Positions 37,505 through 47,234 of a stretch of 64,000 nt of DNA are shown piece after piece. The translations under genes were made by a program, and so were the position numbers. Origin of the DNA: Methylococcaceae bacterium (GTDB lineage: Bacteria; Pseudomonadota; Gammaproteobacteria; Methylococcales; Methylomonadaceae); assembly GCA_006844705.1 (NCBI GenBank), contig SPJS01000200.1, forward strand, positions 1 through 64,000, read 5' to 3'. The notes below the pieces were generated by a model. It made no database searches and was not told the DNA's origin. It saw only the letters and a program-made list of their open reading frames with translations. Positions within the stretch are counted from its first letter, which is position 1. The number at the start of each line of letters is the position of its first letter.

Positions 37505-38260
37505 TTAGATAGGTTGAATAATAAGAGCCTGGTCATCCAGGCTGATTTGAACTGGTTTGTTTTTCACTGCGTCTTCTATATCATCACTGACTTTGTAATT
37601 ACCTGCAATTGCAACCAGCTCTGCATGCAGGTCTGAGCAAAAGATCAGACTGTCTTCAGCGCCTTGAGCGCCAGCCAGTGCTCTGCCACGCAAAGCACCA
37701 TAAATATGTATATTGCCCTCGGCGACGACTTCAGCGCCTGCACTTACCGGCGCAGTAATGATTAAATCGCCTTTGGCGTAAACCCGTTGACCTGATCTGA
37801 TGGGTTGAGTCACCAGTTTGTTTTCAATGCCGTTTGACTGAACAGGCGTTTGCGCGCTTTGTTCTGCCTGGTTTTCTGGCTTGATTGTTTTTGGTTGGTT
37901 TTTTTGCTGTGCAGGGGGCATCGTTGAGTGGGCTGAATGGACGGGCAAATGCAACGCTATGGCAATGCTGTTCTGTTCTTTTGTACCTCCGCGAACCCCG
38001 ATAGGTAAAAAATGATGAATTTTTAAGACATCTACAAATTCAGCAAGATTAATCTCCAAGCCTTTTTTATTAATGTCCTGTAAATCAATGAGAACCGGAG
38101 AATGCTTAAAGAACTCCGGCGCTTGAGCAATTTTTTCTTTTAAATGGTGTTCAAACTGATTGATCTGGTCGCTGATAAGAATCAGGGAGGGTACATTTAG
38201 TGATGTACTTTTAAATTCCAGGGCAGTTTTATGAGGAGATGGCGAACCAGTTGACATCAA
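37505..38260 (-). CDS. minC: Septum site-determining protein MinC
   Basis: FtsZ polymerisation inhibitor. N-domain at about 10-105, a variable linker rich in Gln, Pro and Lys (about 110-145), and the beta-helical C-domain with RSGQRVYAKGDLIITAPVS, VVAEGNIHIYGALRGRALAG and IFCSDLHAELVAIAG, which binds MinD. 251 residues. First gene of the operon. Confidence 0.95.
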   Translation of the reverse strand: MMSTGSPSPHKTALEFKSTSLNVPSLILISDQINQFEHHLKEKIAQAPEFFKHSPVLIDLQDINKKGLEINLAEFVDVLKIHHFLPIGVRGGTKEQNSIAIALHLPVHSAHSTMPPAQQKNQPKTIKPENQAEQSAQTPVQSNGIENKLVTQPIRSGQRVYAKGDLIITAPVSAGAEVVAEGNIHIYGALRGRALAGAQGAEDSLIFCSDLHAELVAIAGNYKVSDDIEDAVKNKPVQISLDDQALIIQPI

Positions 38261-38602
38261 TAATCAGAAAGCAAAACGTAATGTCAGAATATTATCACCT
38301 TCACTAAAAAAATCATATTCATATTGTTAGATCAGCTGCAATCCTCAATAGTGGAGCCCTGTAATTTCCCGTTTCAAATAATGTCTTGCTAAACCTTGTT
38401 ACCCAATGAGTGGGGTTAAAAACATTACCAGAAGCATTAATGCGTTACGCATTGAAAATTGAAACCATTGTTGAATATTTGACGACGCATGTGCTTTTCA
38501 TCATGGTGTCCAGCAATAATGTGGCGCAAATAAGCCTGTTGAATCTATTTGCGCATGCTCTTGCTGAGAGACCTGTGAACTAATTTATATTGAAGACGTT
38601 GA
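38261..38602. other. Intergenic stretch upstream of minC and downstream of cysH
   Basis: 342 bases without a gene. It must hold the minCDE promoter on the minus strand, but no single strong -35/-10 pair stands out. No long hairpin, repeat or small conserved frame is seen. Confidence 0.5.
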
Positions 38603-39328
38603 TCAAGAGGGGTTTAAATTTTCTGCATGCAGACCGCATTCTTTCTTGCCTTCAGCTTCCCACCACCAGCGCCCGGTGCGTTCGTGTTGATTCGGCAAAA
38701 CGGCTCGGGTGCATGGCTCACAGCCGATGCTGATGTAGCCGCGTGAGTGTAAGTCATTAAACGGCACTTGATACGCTTCGATATGGTCCCAGACCTGGCT
38801 TGATGTCCAGTTCAGCAGCGGGTTAAATTTGATCAAGGGTTTTGCATTACTGGAAAATGGTGTATCCAGTTCAACTTCAGTCAGTTGGCTGCGGGTTGCA
38901 AGACTCTGGTCTTTGCGCTGCCCCGTGATCCAGGCGTCCACCTGTGACAGTTTGTTGCGCAAAGGCTCCACTTTACGAATGCCGCAGCATTCGCTGTGCC
39001 CATCGTCATAAAAACTGAACAGGCCTTTTTGTTTAACAAAGGCATCCAGACTGTTTTTATCAGGGCTTAAAACGTCAATGTCTATCTGGTAATGTTTGCG
39101 AACGGTTTCAATAAATTGATAGGTTTCAGGATGCAGGCGTCCGGTATCGAGTGTGAATACCTGGATGTCCTTGCGAAAATTAAGGGCCAGATCGATGACG
39201 ACGACATCTTCAGCGCCGCTGAAGGAGATGGCGATATTGTCGAAATGTTCAAAGGCTGCTTTTAAAATGGCGCGAGGCTTTTTGTCTTTTAGCTCAGCCT
39301 GGAGTGAGACGAGGTCAAATTCAGTCAT
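38603..39328 (-). CDS. cysH: Assimilatory adenylyl-sulphate (APS) reductase
   Basis: Reduces APS (or PAPS) to sulphite in cysteine synthesis. The ATP-PPase-like N-part has [15 protein letters not shown] and [13 protein letters not shown]. Two cysteine pairs, [11 protein letters not shown] and GCEPCTRAV, are the [4Fe-4S] ligands diagnostic of APS-type enzymes rather than E. coli PAPS reductase; the catalytic Cys is in KKECGLH near the C-terminus. 241 residues. Lies 11 bases after gshA, linking sulphur assimilation with glutathione synthesis. Confidence 0.95.
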   Translation of the reverse strand: MTEFDLVSLQAELKDKKPRAILKAAFEHFDNIAISFSGAEDVVVIDLALNFRKDIQVFTLDTGRLHPETYQFIETVRKHYQIDIDVLSPDKNSLDAFVKQKGLFSFYDDGHSECCGIRKVEPLRNKLSQVDAWITGQRKDQSLATRSQLTEVELDTPFSSNAKPLIKFNPLLNWTSSQVWDHIEAYQVPFNDLHSRGYISIGCEPCTRAVLPNQHERTGRWWWEAEGKKECGLHAENLNPS

Positions 39329-39339
39329 TATGATGTATC

Positions 39340-40923
39340 TTATTGAGCAAAATAGGCGTGTAGATATTGATCAAAACTTAACGTGTCAGCAAGTTCGATC
39401 TGGGCTTGTTTGGCATGTGACATGCGGACAAGTTCATCCATGTATTGTTTTTTTGATGCTGAAAGTGCCTGGCGTTTGAAGTAATGCCGGTGATTGGTTG
39501 AAATCGTCAGGCCAAACTGTCCAAAAGGTTGTTCGTGTTCAGTCATGTGGGCAAGAATTTGTGCAGAGGTCGTGAGTTCCTGCTTTTCAATCCGTGCGAA
39601 AAGCGTATTCCAGGCCTGGGTGTAGGGTGTGTCCGGGTTGCCCTGGTCCATCAGTTCGCACAGCGGTTGTAATTCCATGAAAATTTCGTTTGCCCAGTCT
39701 TTCAGCTTGACCGATTCGCCACGGTGTTGCAGCGTGACATGTTGCTCGCGTCCACGGTGGGCGACGGTCAGCTGGTTTGCATTATTGGTCTTTTGATCCT
39801 GTTGTGATTTAAGCGGGCTGGGTTGCAGCAGGCAGTTTAGCAGGAAAACTTCCACAAAACGTCCTGTTGTTTCATCAATGCCAATGGGGTTGAATGGATC
39901 AAGATCCAGCGAGCGAACTTCGACATACCTGACGCCACGTTGTTTGAGGGCCAGTGTAGGCTTTTCTCCAGTATCTGCGATTTGTTTGGGACGCACGGTG
40001 CTGTAATACTCGTTCTCAATTTGCAGGACGTTGGCGTTGAGCTGCTGGTATTCACTGTTTACCTTAATGCCGATATCTTCATATTCCGGGTAAGGGGTGT
40101 CAATCGCCGCGCTTAAGCTGTCAACATACCCGTGCAGAGAGTTGTAATCGATTTTTAAGTCAGACTGGTTAGTGCTTTTATAACCAATGTCGCTCATCCG
40201 CAATGATGTGGCATGCGGATGAAACAAGGTAAATTCATCATAAGAATCAAATGCCTTCATCAAATGGGGGCGGGTTTTGAAGAAGTTTTTGCAAATCGCG
40301 GGAGAGGCACCAAACAAATATAAAATTAGCCAGCTTTGGCGCTGGAAATTACGAATCAATCCGAAATAGGCTTCCGATATAAAATCCTGCAGCGAAAGAG
40401 AGGGTTTCTCGTGTTCATGCAGTAATGGCCAGATTGCCTCCGGGACGGAATAGTTAAAATGAATGCCCGCGATGGCTTGCATACTGCGGCCATACCGATG
40501 CCACAGGCCGCGTCGATAGACATGCTTCATTTTGCCGATATTGGATGTGCCATATTCTGCAATGCGGACACTTTCATCACCATTCAAGCCACAAGGCATG
40601 CTGACCGCCAGCAACATTTCGTTATCCAGATGCTGGTATGCAAATTGATGGATATTGTGCAGGAAATCCAGGGTGTCCTCGATTTTTTCCTGCGGCGGTG
40701 TGATAAATTCCAGTAAGGCTTCTGAATAATCCGTGGTGATATGCGGATGGGTGAGGGCAGAGCCAAGCGAATGGGGGTGGTTTTTCTGCGAGATGCGGCC
40801 TTCTGCCGAAATTCTGAGGCTTTCCTTTTCAAGACCTTTTAAGCCTTGGGTAAGCAGGTTTTGTTGCTGGCGGTCGATGATGAATTGTAATCGGGAGGAA
40901 AGCGCGCGCGTTTGTTCGTTCAT
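39340..40923 (-). CDS. gshA: Glutamate-cysteine ligase (proteobacterial class)
   Basis: First enzyme of glutathione synthesis. [15 protein letters not shown] near residue 25 corresponds to the ATP/Glu-binding GxEKE motif; [26 protein letters not shown] (about 48-73) and [13 protein letters not shown] with metal ligands are family hallmarks. 527 residues (E. coli 518). Divergent from recQ, upstream gene of gshA-cysH. The 235-bp gap to recQ holds a hairpin near the recQ start. Confidence 0.96.
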   Translation of the reverse strand: MNEQTRALSSRLQFIIDRQQQNLLTQGLKGLEKESLRISAEGRISQKNHPHSLGSALTHPHITTDYSEALLEFITPPQEKIEDTLDFLHNIHQFAYQHLDNEMLLAVSMPCGLNGDESVRIAEYGTSNIGKMKHVYRRGLWHRYGRSMQAIAGIHFNYSVPEAIWPLLHEHEKPSLSLQDFISEAYFGLIRNFQRQSWLILYLFGASPAICKNFFKTRPHLMKAFDSYDEFTLFHPHATSLRMSDIGYKSTNQSDLKIDYNSLHGYVDSLSAAIDTPYPEYEDIGIKVNSEYQQLNANVLQIENEYYSTVRPKQIADTGEKPTLALKQRGVRYVEVRSLDLDPFNPIGIDETTGRFVEVFLLNCLLQPSPLKSQQDQKTNNANQLTVAHRGREQHVTLQHRGESVKLKDWANEIFMELQPLCELMDQGNPDTPYTQAWNTLFARIEKQELTTSAQILAHMTEHEQPFGQFGLTISTNHRHYFKRQALSASKKQYMDELVRMSHAKQAQIELADTLSFDQYLHAYFAQ

Positions 40924-41105
40924 TAATTGAAGGGTGATTAGCCACAGGGCTGATATAATCGAGCCATTATAGCAGGATGTTGGATGCTCATGTGGTAGTG
41001 CTCTGCGAATCGTGAGGTCACGCGTTGTATTTTGGTTTGAAAATGCCGGTTTTCTAAAGCCCCTGGCGCTCAGAATTCAACTTTTCTGTGTATTTCTCAA
41101 CACGT

Positions 41106-41129
41106 CACACCCTTATTGAAAAAGGTGTG
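41106..41129 (+). promoter_or_regulatory. Stem-loop just upstream of recQ
   Basis: CACACC (41106-41111) pairs with GGTGTG (41124-41129), extended by mostly complementary CTT/AAA. It ends 29 bases before the recQ ATG and could affect the 5' end of the mRNA. No T-tract follows, so it is not a terminator. Function unproven. Confidence 0.3.
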
Positions 41130-41158
41130 TTGATACATTAATTCATAAAGCGAGATAA

Positions 41159-42961
41159 ATGAAAACACCTCTGGATACGTTGCAAACAGTCTTTGGTTAT
41201 GAGGATTTCAGAGGACAGCAGGCCACCATTATTCAGCATGTGATTGATGGGCAGGATGCAATGGTCTTGATGCCTACTGGCGGGGGGAAGTCTTTGTGCT
41301 ATCAGATTCCTGCAATGGTGCGTGAAGGGGTCGGTATTGTAATCTCGCCATTGATTGCGCTGATGCAGGATCAGGTGAATGCGTTATTACAACTTGGGGT
41401 CAAGGCTGCTTTTTTAAATTCTACCCTGGTATTGGATGATGTGCAGCATATAGAGCAGCAGTTGTTGAATGGCGAGTTGAACTTGTTATATTTAGCGCCC
41501 GAACGTTTGCAAAACGAGCGCATGCGTTCCTTGCTATCGCGTTTGAAGATAGCCTTGTTTGCCATTGATGAAGCGCATTGTGTTTCTCAATGGGGGCATG
41601 ACTTCCGGGCGGATTATTTGCAGTTGTCTGTACTGCATGAACAGTTCCCTCAGGTGCCGCGGGTTGCATTAACGGCGACCGCAGATGAACAAACCCGCGA
41701 GGAAATATTGCTGCGCTTAGGGTTGCAGCAAGCCAGATTATTCATAAGCGGATTTGATCGCCCAAATATAAAATACAGTATCGAAGAAAAGCAAAATGCA
41801 AGGCAGCAATTGTTGCGTTTTATTCAGCGTGAACATTTGGGTAATGCCGGTATCGTCTATTGTATGTCGAGGAAGAAAGTAGAAGGGACTGCTGAGTGGT
41901 TGTGTCAACAGGGGATAAGTGCGCTGGCCTATCATGCCGGTATGGAAAGTGCCAAGCGACAGGAACATCAGCAGCGCTTCTTGCGCGAAGAAGGGTTGGT
42001 GATGGTGGCGACAATTGCTTTTGGCATGGGGATTGACAAGTCCAATGTACGTTTCGTGGCGCATCTTGATTTGCCTAAAAGTATCGAAGCATATTATCAG
42101 GAAACCGGGCGGGCGGGGCGGGATGGATTGCCTGCCGATGCGTGGATGGTGTTTGGGTTGCAGGATGTGATCAAGCTTCGACAAATGCTGTCAGAATCCA
42201 CGGCTAGTGATATCCATAAAAAGAAGGAGCAATATAAACTGGATGCCATGCTGGCGCTATGTGAGACAGTCAATTGTCGTCGTCAGTTTTTGATGGCATA
42301 TTTCGGCGATCAGATGGCGCATGCCTGTGGCAACTGTGATACCTGCAACGAGCCGCCTGAGACCTGGGATGCAAGCGAAGCGGCACAGAAAGCCTTGTCT
42401 TGCATATATAGAACTGGCCAGCGATTTGGGGTGCAATACCTGATTGATGTGTTGCATGGGAAATCCAATGAGCGAATCGTGCAAAATGGCCATGATCAGT
42501 TGTCAACCTATGGTATTGGAAAGTCACTGGAGGACATGCAATGGCGTGCGCTGTTCAGACAATTGATCGCCAAAGGGCTGGTGGCAATAGATTTTGAGGC
42601 GTATGGCGCTCTAAAGCTGGAGGGGGCTTGTCGCCCAGTACTTAAAGGGGAACAGGCACTGTTTCTTAAGCGTTCGCACAAAAAAACTGGATCTAAACAA
42701 AAAACTAATAGAGAAAAGCGGGTGATGTTTGTTTCGCCTGAAGAGGAAAGCTTATGGGAGGCGCTTCGTAATAAGCGCAAGGAGTTGGCGGACAAGCAAA
42801 ATGTGCCGCCTTATGTGATATTTCATGACTCAACCTTGATGGAAATGCTGGATTTAAAACCCTCCAGCCTTGAGCAGATGGCTGGAATAACCGGGGTGGG
42901 GGAGCGTAAATTGGCGTTATATGCTGATGAATTCTTGCAGGTATTGTGCGCTGAAGGATAG
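41159..42961 (+). CDS. recQ: ATP-dependent DNA helicase RecQ
   Basis: 3'-5' helicase for recombination and repair. [13 protein letters not shown] (motif 0), [15 protein letters not shown] (Walker A), [14 protein letters not shown] (Walker B and aromatic-rich loop), [21 protein letters not shown] (motif VI), four zinc cysteines in the [10 protein letters not shown]...CGNCDTC region, a winged helix and a C-terminal HRDC domain ending [23 protein letters not shown]. 600 residues. A decayed copy of its 3' end occurs downstream at 43727-43905. Confidence 0.97.
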   Translation: MKTPLDTLQTVFGYEDFRGQQATIIQHVIDGQDAMVLMPTGGGKSLCYQIPAMVREGVGIVISPLIALMQDQVNALLQLGVKAAFLNSTLVLDDVQHIEQQLLNGELNLLYLAPERLQNERMRSLLSRLKIALFAIDEAHCVSQWGHDFRADYLQLSVLHEQFPQVPRVALTATADEQTREEILLRLGLQQARLFISGFDRPNIKYSIEEKQNARQQLLRFIQREHLGNAGIVYCMSRKKVEGTAEWLCQQGISALAYHAGMESAKRQEHQQRFLREEGLVMVATIAFGMGIDKSNVRFVAHLDLPKSIEAYYQETGRAGRDGLPADAWMVFGLQDVIKLRQMLSESTASDIHKKKEQYKLDAMLALCETVNCRRQFLMAYFGDQMAHACGNCDTCNEPPETWDASEAAQKALSCIYRTGQRFGVQYLIDVLHGKSNERIVQNGHDQLSTYGIGKSLEDMQWRALFRQLIAKGLVAIDFEAYGALKLEGACRPVLKGEQALFLKRSHKKTGSKQKTNREKRVMFVSPEEESLWEALRNKRKELADKQNVPPYVIFHDSTLMEMLDLKPSSLEQMAGITGVGERKLALYADEFLQVLCAEG

Positions 42962-42999
42962 CATTAGAAGCATAAGGGGGTGCTTAAATGTTAAGAATA

Positions 43000-43032
43000 A
43001 TGTCACAAGAGGGTCATTAAAACTTAACAATA
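43000..43032 (+). promoter_or_regulatory. Candidate Pho box upstream of the short PhoX-like gene
   Basis: Three 11-base units (ATGTCACAAGA, GGGTCATTAAA, ACTTAACAATA) resemble PhoB half-sites (consensus CTGTCATAAAT). ATTAAAACTTAACAAT is shared exactly with the array at 43911-43987. It starts 39 bases after the recQ stop and lies 96 bases before the ATG at 43128; TAATAAT near 43049 could be the -10 box. Confidence 0.5.
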
Positions 43033-43127
43033 GGTGTTCCAGGATTTTGTAATAATTGTTCACAGAAATTAGAACCTGTCAGCATTGGCGTTGATAATTT
43101 TTCAGAATTTTTGGAGCTGAACATCAA

Positions 43128-43634
43128 ATGAATAAAATCATAAAAGCCATTTTGGCAACAGCCTTTTTGCCAGTATTTACGGTGTCAGCAGTTCATGCTG
43201 ACCACGACCTGATGAGGCCAGAACGCTCAGGTTTGGCAACAGCGTCAGGAAACATCGTTTACGGTTTGAAACTCTTTGAACCGGTTAACAGAGAGATGAC
43301 TCCTGATACTATTGGTAACAATCCTGCAGTTCAATGTTCTGCTGATGATGCTTATTGCTTGGATGGCCCAGACAATCTGGCATTCGGTCCTTTTGGCATG
43401 ATGTTCATTATTGAAGATGAAAATCCGGGTGATGTTTGGGTGGCCACTGATGGAGACGGTGACGGTATATTTGAAACTGTAGAGTTGTTCGCCAGCTTGG
43501 AGCCATCCAGCCAGAATGATGCGTTGTGGCTGATTCAAAAATCAAGTGCTCCAGTGCCAGTGCCTGCTGCGGTCTGGATGTTTGCTTCCGCTTTAGTCGG
43601 TCTTGTTGGTATGGGTAGGCGTCGCGTTAAATAA
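43128..43634 (+). CDS. Shortened PhoX-like protein with VPVPA C-terminal sorting signal (probable degenerate paralogue)
   Basis: 168 residues: a signal peptide (MNKIIKAILATAFLPVFTVSAVHA), then a short new linker. From SGNIVYGLK to the end it is closely related to the last third of the 482-residue protein at 44096. It lacks the first two thirds of the DUF839 domain and two in-frame pieces: a 5-residue gap at LKLFEP, and about 26 residues covering the SEPTGFIYDEWSEG region. The tail PVPAAVWMFASALVGLVGM-GRRR keeps the exosortase-type signal. It may still be secreted, but a phosphatase active site is not expected to be complete. Confidence 0.8.
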   Translation: MNKIIKAILATAFLPVFTVSAVHADHDLMRPERSGLATASGNIVYGLKLFEPVNREMTPDTIGNNPAVQCSADDAYCLDGPDNLAFGPFGMMFIIEDENPGDVWVATDGDGDGIFETVELFASLEPSSQNDALWLIQKSSAPVPVPAAVWMFASALVGLVGMGRRRVK

Positions 43635-43726
43635 TCCATCCTGTGTAGCGGTGTTCGGGTGTAGAGGGTGTGGAGGTCACTCGTTAGGCTACAAAGGTAT
43701 AAGTAAAGTGCTTTTATAGCGGATTC

Positions 43727-43905
43727 AGAGCGCTGGAGGACAAACAGTATGCGACAGCTTATCTTATTTTCATAACTCAATCTTGATGGGAATGTGTGAT
43801 GTCCTTTGGCCTGTGGGGGCTATGGTTAAGCATGCCGAGGTGGATGGCGGCGGGTTACCGCGCTAAGTGGATGAATCTTAGAGGCGTTGGCTGAGGGCAA
43901 GGGCA
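43727..43905 (+). pseudogene. Decayed duplicate of the recQ 3' end (HRDC domain)
   Basis: One frame reads LEDKQYATAYLIFHNSILMGM, matching [21 protein letters not shown] in the RecQ HRDC domain (42783-42849). Nucleotide similarity continues weakly to GGATGAATCTTAGAGG, matching TGATGAATTCTTGCAGG near the recQ stop, but frames are broken (TAA at 43864). The remnant stands before the full PhoX-like gene in the same order and orientation as recQ before the short one, so it marks a tandem duplication. Confidence 0.75.
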
Positions 43906-43910
43906 TGGAG

Positions 43911-43987
43911 GTGTCATAAAGCAGTCATGTTTCTGTAAAGAAGTTGTCAACAAAACTTAATTAAAACTTAATTAAAACTTAACAATG
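43911..43987 (+). promoter_or_regulatory. Pho box array with seven 11-bp phased units
   Basis: GTGTCATAAAGCAGTCAT (43911-43928) matches the 18-bp PhoB box at 15 positions, and CTGTAAAGAAGTTGTCAA (43933-43950) is a weaker second box exactly 22 bases on. The same 11-base register continues through two identical ACTTAATTAAA units (43955, 43966) and ACTTAACAATG (43977). It lies about 110 bases before the ATG at 44096. PhoB control in phosphate starvation is inferred. Confidence 0.65.
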
Positions 43988-44095
43988 GCATGCGGCTTAG
44001 TTTGAAACAATCTCACACGGAAATGTGAACTAGTAGGCAATTTTGCTAAATGCATTTCTTAATTTAATTAAGTTAACTACTTACAAGTGAGTAAA

Positions 44096-45535
44096 ATGAA
44101 ATTAACAATTCTGGCAACTTCGATGTTGTCAATATTTGCGGTATCAGCAGCTCAAGCGGTGGACTTTCAGCCCTTGACTGCGCCTGCGACATTGGCAAAT
44201 ACTAACGAAAGTACAAACCCTTTTCTGTTACCTCAAGGTTGGACACAAACCTTCGTAACTGACCGTAATACACTGTCTACTTATAAAGGCACTGATGGCT
44301 CAACTTTCCCTTCCACTTTCGGTAATTGGGATATGGTTGATGTCAGCCCGAATGGTCGTTATGTTTATATCCCAATGGAAGTTCAAACGGGCGCGGGTGT
44401 CATTCGGTATGACCGTTCAAACGCAAACTGGACACCATTAATGGTAGGCAATAACACCGGTGTTTTTGAGTCAAAGCCTGCTAACTGGTCTGCTAAAAAT
44501 GACGATTTTGGTGCTTTTGACCCGGCAGTATTATCTCCAACGGGTTCTTTGTTGGTTGCCGAGGAGTGGTCAGGTAAAGGACGTATTTTCGAAGTTTCTA
44601 ACCCTGATACTGCGTATGGCACTGCTAATGCAAAAGTTGAGTGGTTGAATAACATCCCATCTGTATCTCATGAAGGTATCAAGTTCGATGAAACGGGCAA
44701 TATGTATTTCGTAGATGAATCAAATACGGGTTCAATCTATCGTTATACACCAAAAACGGCAGGTGATTATTCTCAGGGGAAAACATCAGTTTTAGTAGCA
44801 AATGATTTTGCTGGTGATGTGACTAAAAACTTTAATGATGTAGCTAATGATGGGCAGTCTCGCACAGGGGATTCTTCTTGGGTTGACATCACTGATATGG
44901 ATGGCAATGCAATCACAGCAGCTAACCCTTTTTACTTTGAAGGCCGTGGTGGTCGTGCTGCTGCTGATGAAGTCAACGGAACGCCTTATGGTCGTCCTGA
45001 AGATATGGAAGTTAACACGCTGGAAAATGGTGAAGAAGTTTTGTACTGGGCGACTACGTCAGAAAACATCGTTTACGGTTTGAACCTGACTACAGGTAAA
45101 ATCTTTGAAGCGGTTAACAGCGAGGTGACTCCTGATACAATTGGTAACACTCCTGTAGGTCAAGGTTCTGCTGATGATACTTATGGCTTGGATGATCCAG
45201 ACAACCTGGCATTCGGTCCTGATGGCATGATGTTCATTATTGAAGATGAAAATCCGGGTGATGTTTGGGCCGCCACTGATGTAGACGGTGACGGTACGTT
45301 TGAAACTGTAGAGTTGTTCGCTAGCTTGGGTCCATTCGGTTCTGAGCCAACCGGTTTCATCTATGATGAGTGGTCAGAGGGTTTTCTGGTCGCTATTCAG
45401 CATCCATCCAGCCAAAATGATGCGTTGTGGCTGATTCAAAAATCAGTTGCGGCAGTGCCAGTGCCTGCAGCGGTATGGATGTTTGGTTCTGCTTTAATTG
45501 GTTTGGTTGGTGTCGGCAGACGTCGCGCTAAATAA
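44096..45535 (+). CDS. PhoX-like (DUF839) secreted protein with VPVPA C-terminal sorting signal
   Basis: Signal peptide MKLTILATSMLSIFAVSAAQA; ATG 44096 has an AAGTGAG ribosome site, whereas GTG 44087 has none. The body is a DUF839/PhoX-type beta-propeller: WDMVDVSPNGRYVYIPME, VLSPTGSLLVAEEWSGKGRIFEV, HEGIKFDETGNMYFVDES, YGRPEDMEV and DDPDNLAFGPDGMMFI. PhoX proteins are Ca/Fe alkaline phosphatases, often twin-arginine secreted; this one has a Sec-type signal, so enzymatic activity is inferred. The tail VPVPAAVWMFGSALIGLVGV then RRR is an exosortase recognition signal (VPLPA/PEP-CTERM type). 479 residues. Pho boxes upstream support a phosphate role. Confidence 0.85.
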   Translation: MKLTILATSMLSIFAVSAAQAVDFQPLTAPATLANTNESTNPFLLPQGWTQTFVTDRNTLSTYKGTDGSTFPSTFGNWDMVDVSPNGRYVYIPMEVQTGAGVIRYDRSNANWTPLMVGNNTGVFESKPANWSAKNDDFGAFDPAVLSPTGSLLVAEEWSGKGRIFEVSNPDTAYGTANAKVEWLNNIPSVSHEGIKFDETGNMYFVDESNTGSIYRYTPKTAGDYSQGKTSVLVANDFAGDVTKNFNDVANDGQSRTGDSSWVDITDMDGNAITAANPFYFEGRGGRAAADEVNGTPYGRPEDMEVNTLENGEEVLYWATTSENIVYGLNLTTGKIFEAVNSEVTPDTIGNTPVGQGSADDTYGLDDPDNLAFGPDGMMFIIEDENPGDVWAATDVDGDGTFETVELFASLGPFGSEPTGFIYDEWSEGFLVAIQHPSSQNDALWLIQKSVAAVPVPAAVWMFGSALIGLVGVGRRRAK

Positions 45536-45536
45536 T

Positions 45537-45561
45537 ATCTAATCTGATTAGATTTTTATTT
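45537..45561 (+). terminator. Terminator of the PhoX-like gene
   Basis: ATCTAAT (45537-45543), loop CTG, ATTAGAT (45547-45553), followed by TTTTATTT. It begins one base after the stop codon. The 245-bp gap to pyk (convergent) shows nothing else beyond small palindromes around 45737-45760. Confidence 0.75.
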
Positions 45562-45780
45562 CGATTATCGGCAGCAGGGACGCTGCCACCTCATTCTTCG
45601 CAGTTACGCAAAAGCTACAGGTTTTCGTTGGCTGCTAAGCCGCTGGTGCTTGTGGCGATATGAAAAAATTGCAAGAATAATACTCTTCTTGTTTGATAGC
45701 AGGAAAGCCATTCAGAGGAAGGAAGCAGGACGGCCCCATGCATATTCTGCATATGCACAGGGTGTTATCGTGATGGTCTG

Positions 45781-47220
45781 TTACGGGGTTAGGCCTTGGC
45801 CGACAGTGACTACTTTCAAAGCATTTGTACCGCCCGTTTGGCCAGTCAGGTCGCCTTTAGTGATAATAAATTGATCGCCTATTTTTGCTCGATTTTTGGA
45901 TTTCAATTTGTCAATGATAAAGCGATTAACCTCAGCATGGTCGGCAGATTCCAGGTCAAAGCTAACAGGAAAAACACCGCGATACAGAGTGACTTTGCCT
46001 AATGTTTCTTCACTCGAGCTGAAGGCAAAAATCGGTATGCTGGAGTGAATCCGTGACATCCACAGTGGTGTTGAGCCAGACTCGGTCAGCGTCACAATGC
46101 CGGCGATGTCATAATGGTTTGCCAGATACATGCTGGACATGGCAATGGCTTCATCAATGCGTTTAAATTTTTCAGTCATGCGGTGTCTTGAAATGCGGAC
46201 ACTCGGTTGTTTTTCTGTTTCATCGCAGATGCGTACCATGGCCTCTACAACTTTAATCGGGTATTTCCCGGTCGCCGTTTCAGCAGAAAGCATGATGACA
46301 TCAGTACCGTCAACGATAGCATTGGCAACATCAAACACTTCTGCCCGCGTTGGAATCGGGTTTTCGATCATTGATTCCATCATCTGGGTGGCCGTAATTA
46401 CGGCTCGCTTCAATTCTCTTGATCTGTTGATGAGAAGCTTTTGTGCTTCTGGAAGTTTAGCATCACCGATTTCCACGCCCAGGTCGCCACGGGCAACCAT
46501 AATGACGTCAGAAGCCAAAATGATTTCATCAATCACTTCCATAGCTTCAGCACGTTCAACTTTGGCCACTATGCTCGCTTCACAGCCTTCGGCTTCAACA
46601 AGCTTTCTGGCTTCATGAAGATCCTCAGCGCTGCGTGGAAAAGAAACGGCAACAAAATCTGCCTTGATTTTACCAATGGTTTTGATGTCTTCCTTGTCTT
46701 TGTCTGTCAAGGCGGCCGCTGATAAGCCACCCCCCAACAGATTAATCCCTTTGTTATTGGAAAGAAAGCCACCTACGGCAACTTTACATTCAATTCTGCG
46801 GCCGTTGGTGTTTGTAACATCTAAAACCACGCGTCCGTCATCAAGGAGTAGGCGTTGTCCAGACTTGACCTCTTTAGCCAAAGCTTCAAACCCCAGGCCG
46901 ACCTGGGTGTTGTCGCCATCTTCATTGCCAAGATCAATGTCCAAAGCAAAATCCTGACCTTCATCCAGCCAGACTTTTGAGTCTTTAAAGCGAGCTATCC
47001 TGATTTTGGGGCCTTGCAGGTCGCAAAGTACTCCAACACGACGTCCTGTTGTTTTGCTTAATTCCCGTACCCTGGTTGCACGATCAATATGATCCTGGGC
47101 AGAGCCATGGGAAAAGTTTAGGCGGACAACATCCAGTCCGGCTTTAAACAAACCTTCCAATACACCGGGTTTGTCGGTTGCCGGGCCTAATGTGGCCAGA
47201 ATTTTTGTTCTTCGTAACAT
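45781..47220 (-). CDS. pyk: Pyruvate kinase
   Basis: Makes pyruvate and ATP from PEP and ADP. Motifs: ATLGPATDKPGVL, RLNFSHGSAQDH, DLQGPKIRIARF, VARGDLGVEIGDAKLPEAQK with the catalytic metal site, ATQMMESMIENPIPTRAEVFDVANAI split across residues about 278-303, and SAETATGKYP. 479 residues, similar to PykA-type enzymes. Starts 14 bases after the gap stop, forming a gap-pyk pair of lower glycolysis. Confidence 0.97.
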   Translation of the reverse strand: MLRRTKILATLGPATDKPGVLEGLFKAGLDVVRLNFSHGSAQDHIDRATRVRELSKTTGRRVGVLCDLQGPKIRIARFKDSKVWLDEGQDFALDIDLGNEDGDNTQVGLGFEALAKEVKSGQRLLLDDGRVVLDVTNTNGRRIECKVAVGGFLSNNKGINLLGGGLSAAALTDKDKEDIKTIGKIKADFVAVSFPRSAEDLHEARKLVEAEGCEASIVAKVERAEAMEVIDEIILASDVIMVARGDLGVEIGDAKLPEAQKLLINRSRELKRAVITATQMMESMIENPIPTRAEVFDVANAIVDGTDVIMLSAETATGKYPIKVVEAMVRICDETEKQPSVRISRHRMTEKFKRIDEAIAMSSMYLANHYDIAGIVTLTESGSTPLWMSRIHSSIPIFAFSSSEETLGKVTLYRGVFPVSFDLESADHAEVNRFIIDKLKSKNRAKIGDQFIITKGDLTGQTGGTNALKVVTVGQGLTP

Positions 47221-47234
47221 AGGTGTCCTGACAG

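Noticed and set aside
46130-46618. 162-codon plus-strand frame over pyk
   Set aside because: Antisense shadow; Ser-rich with no domain.
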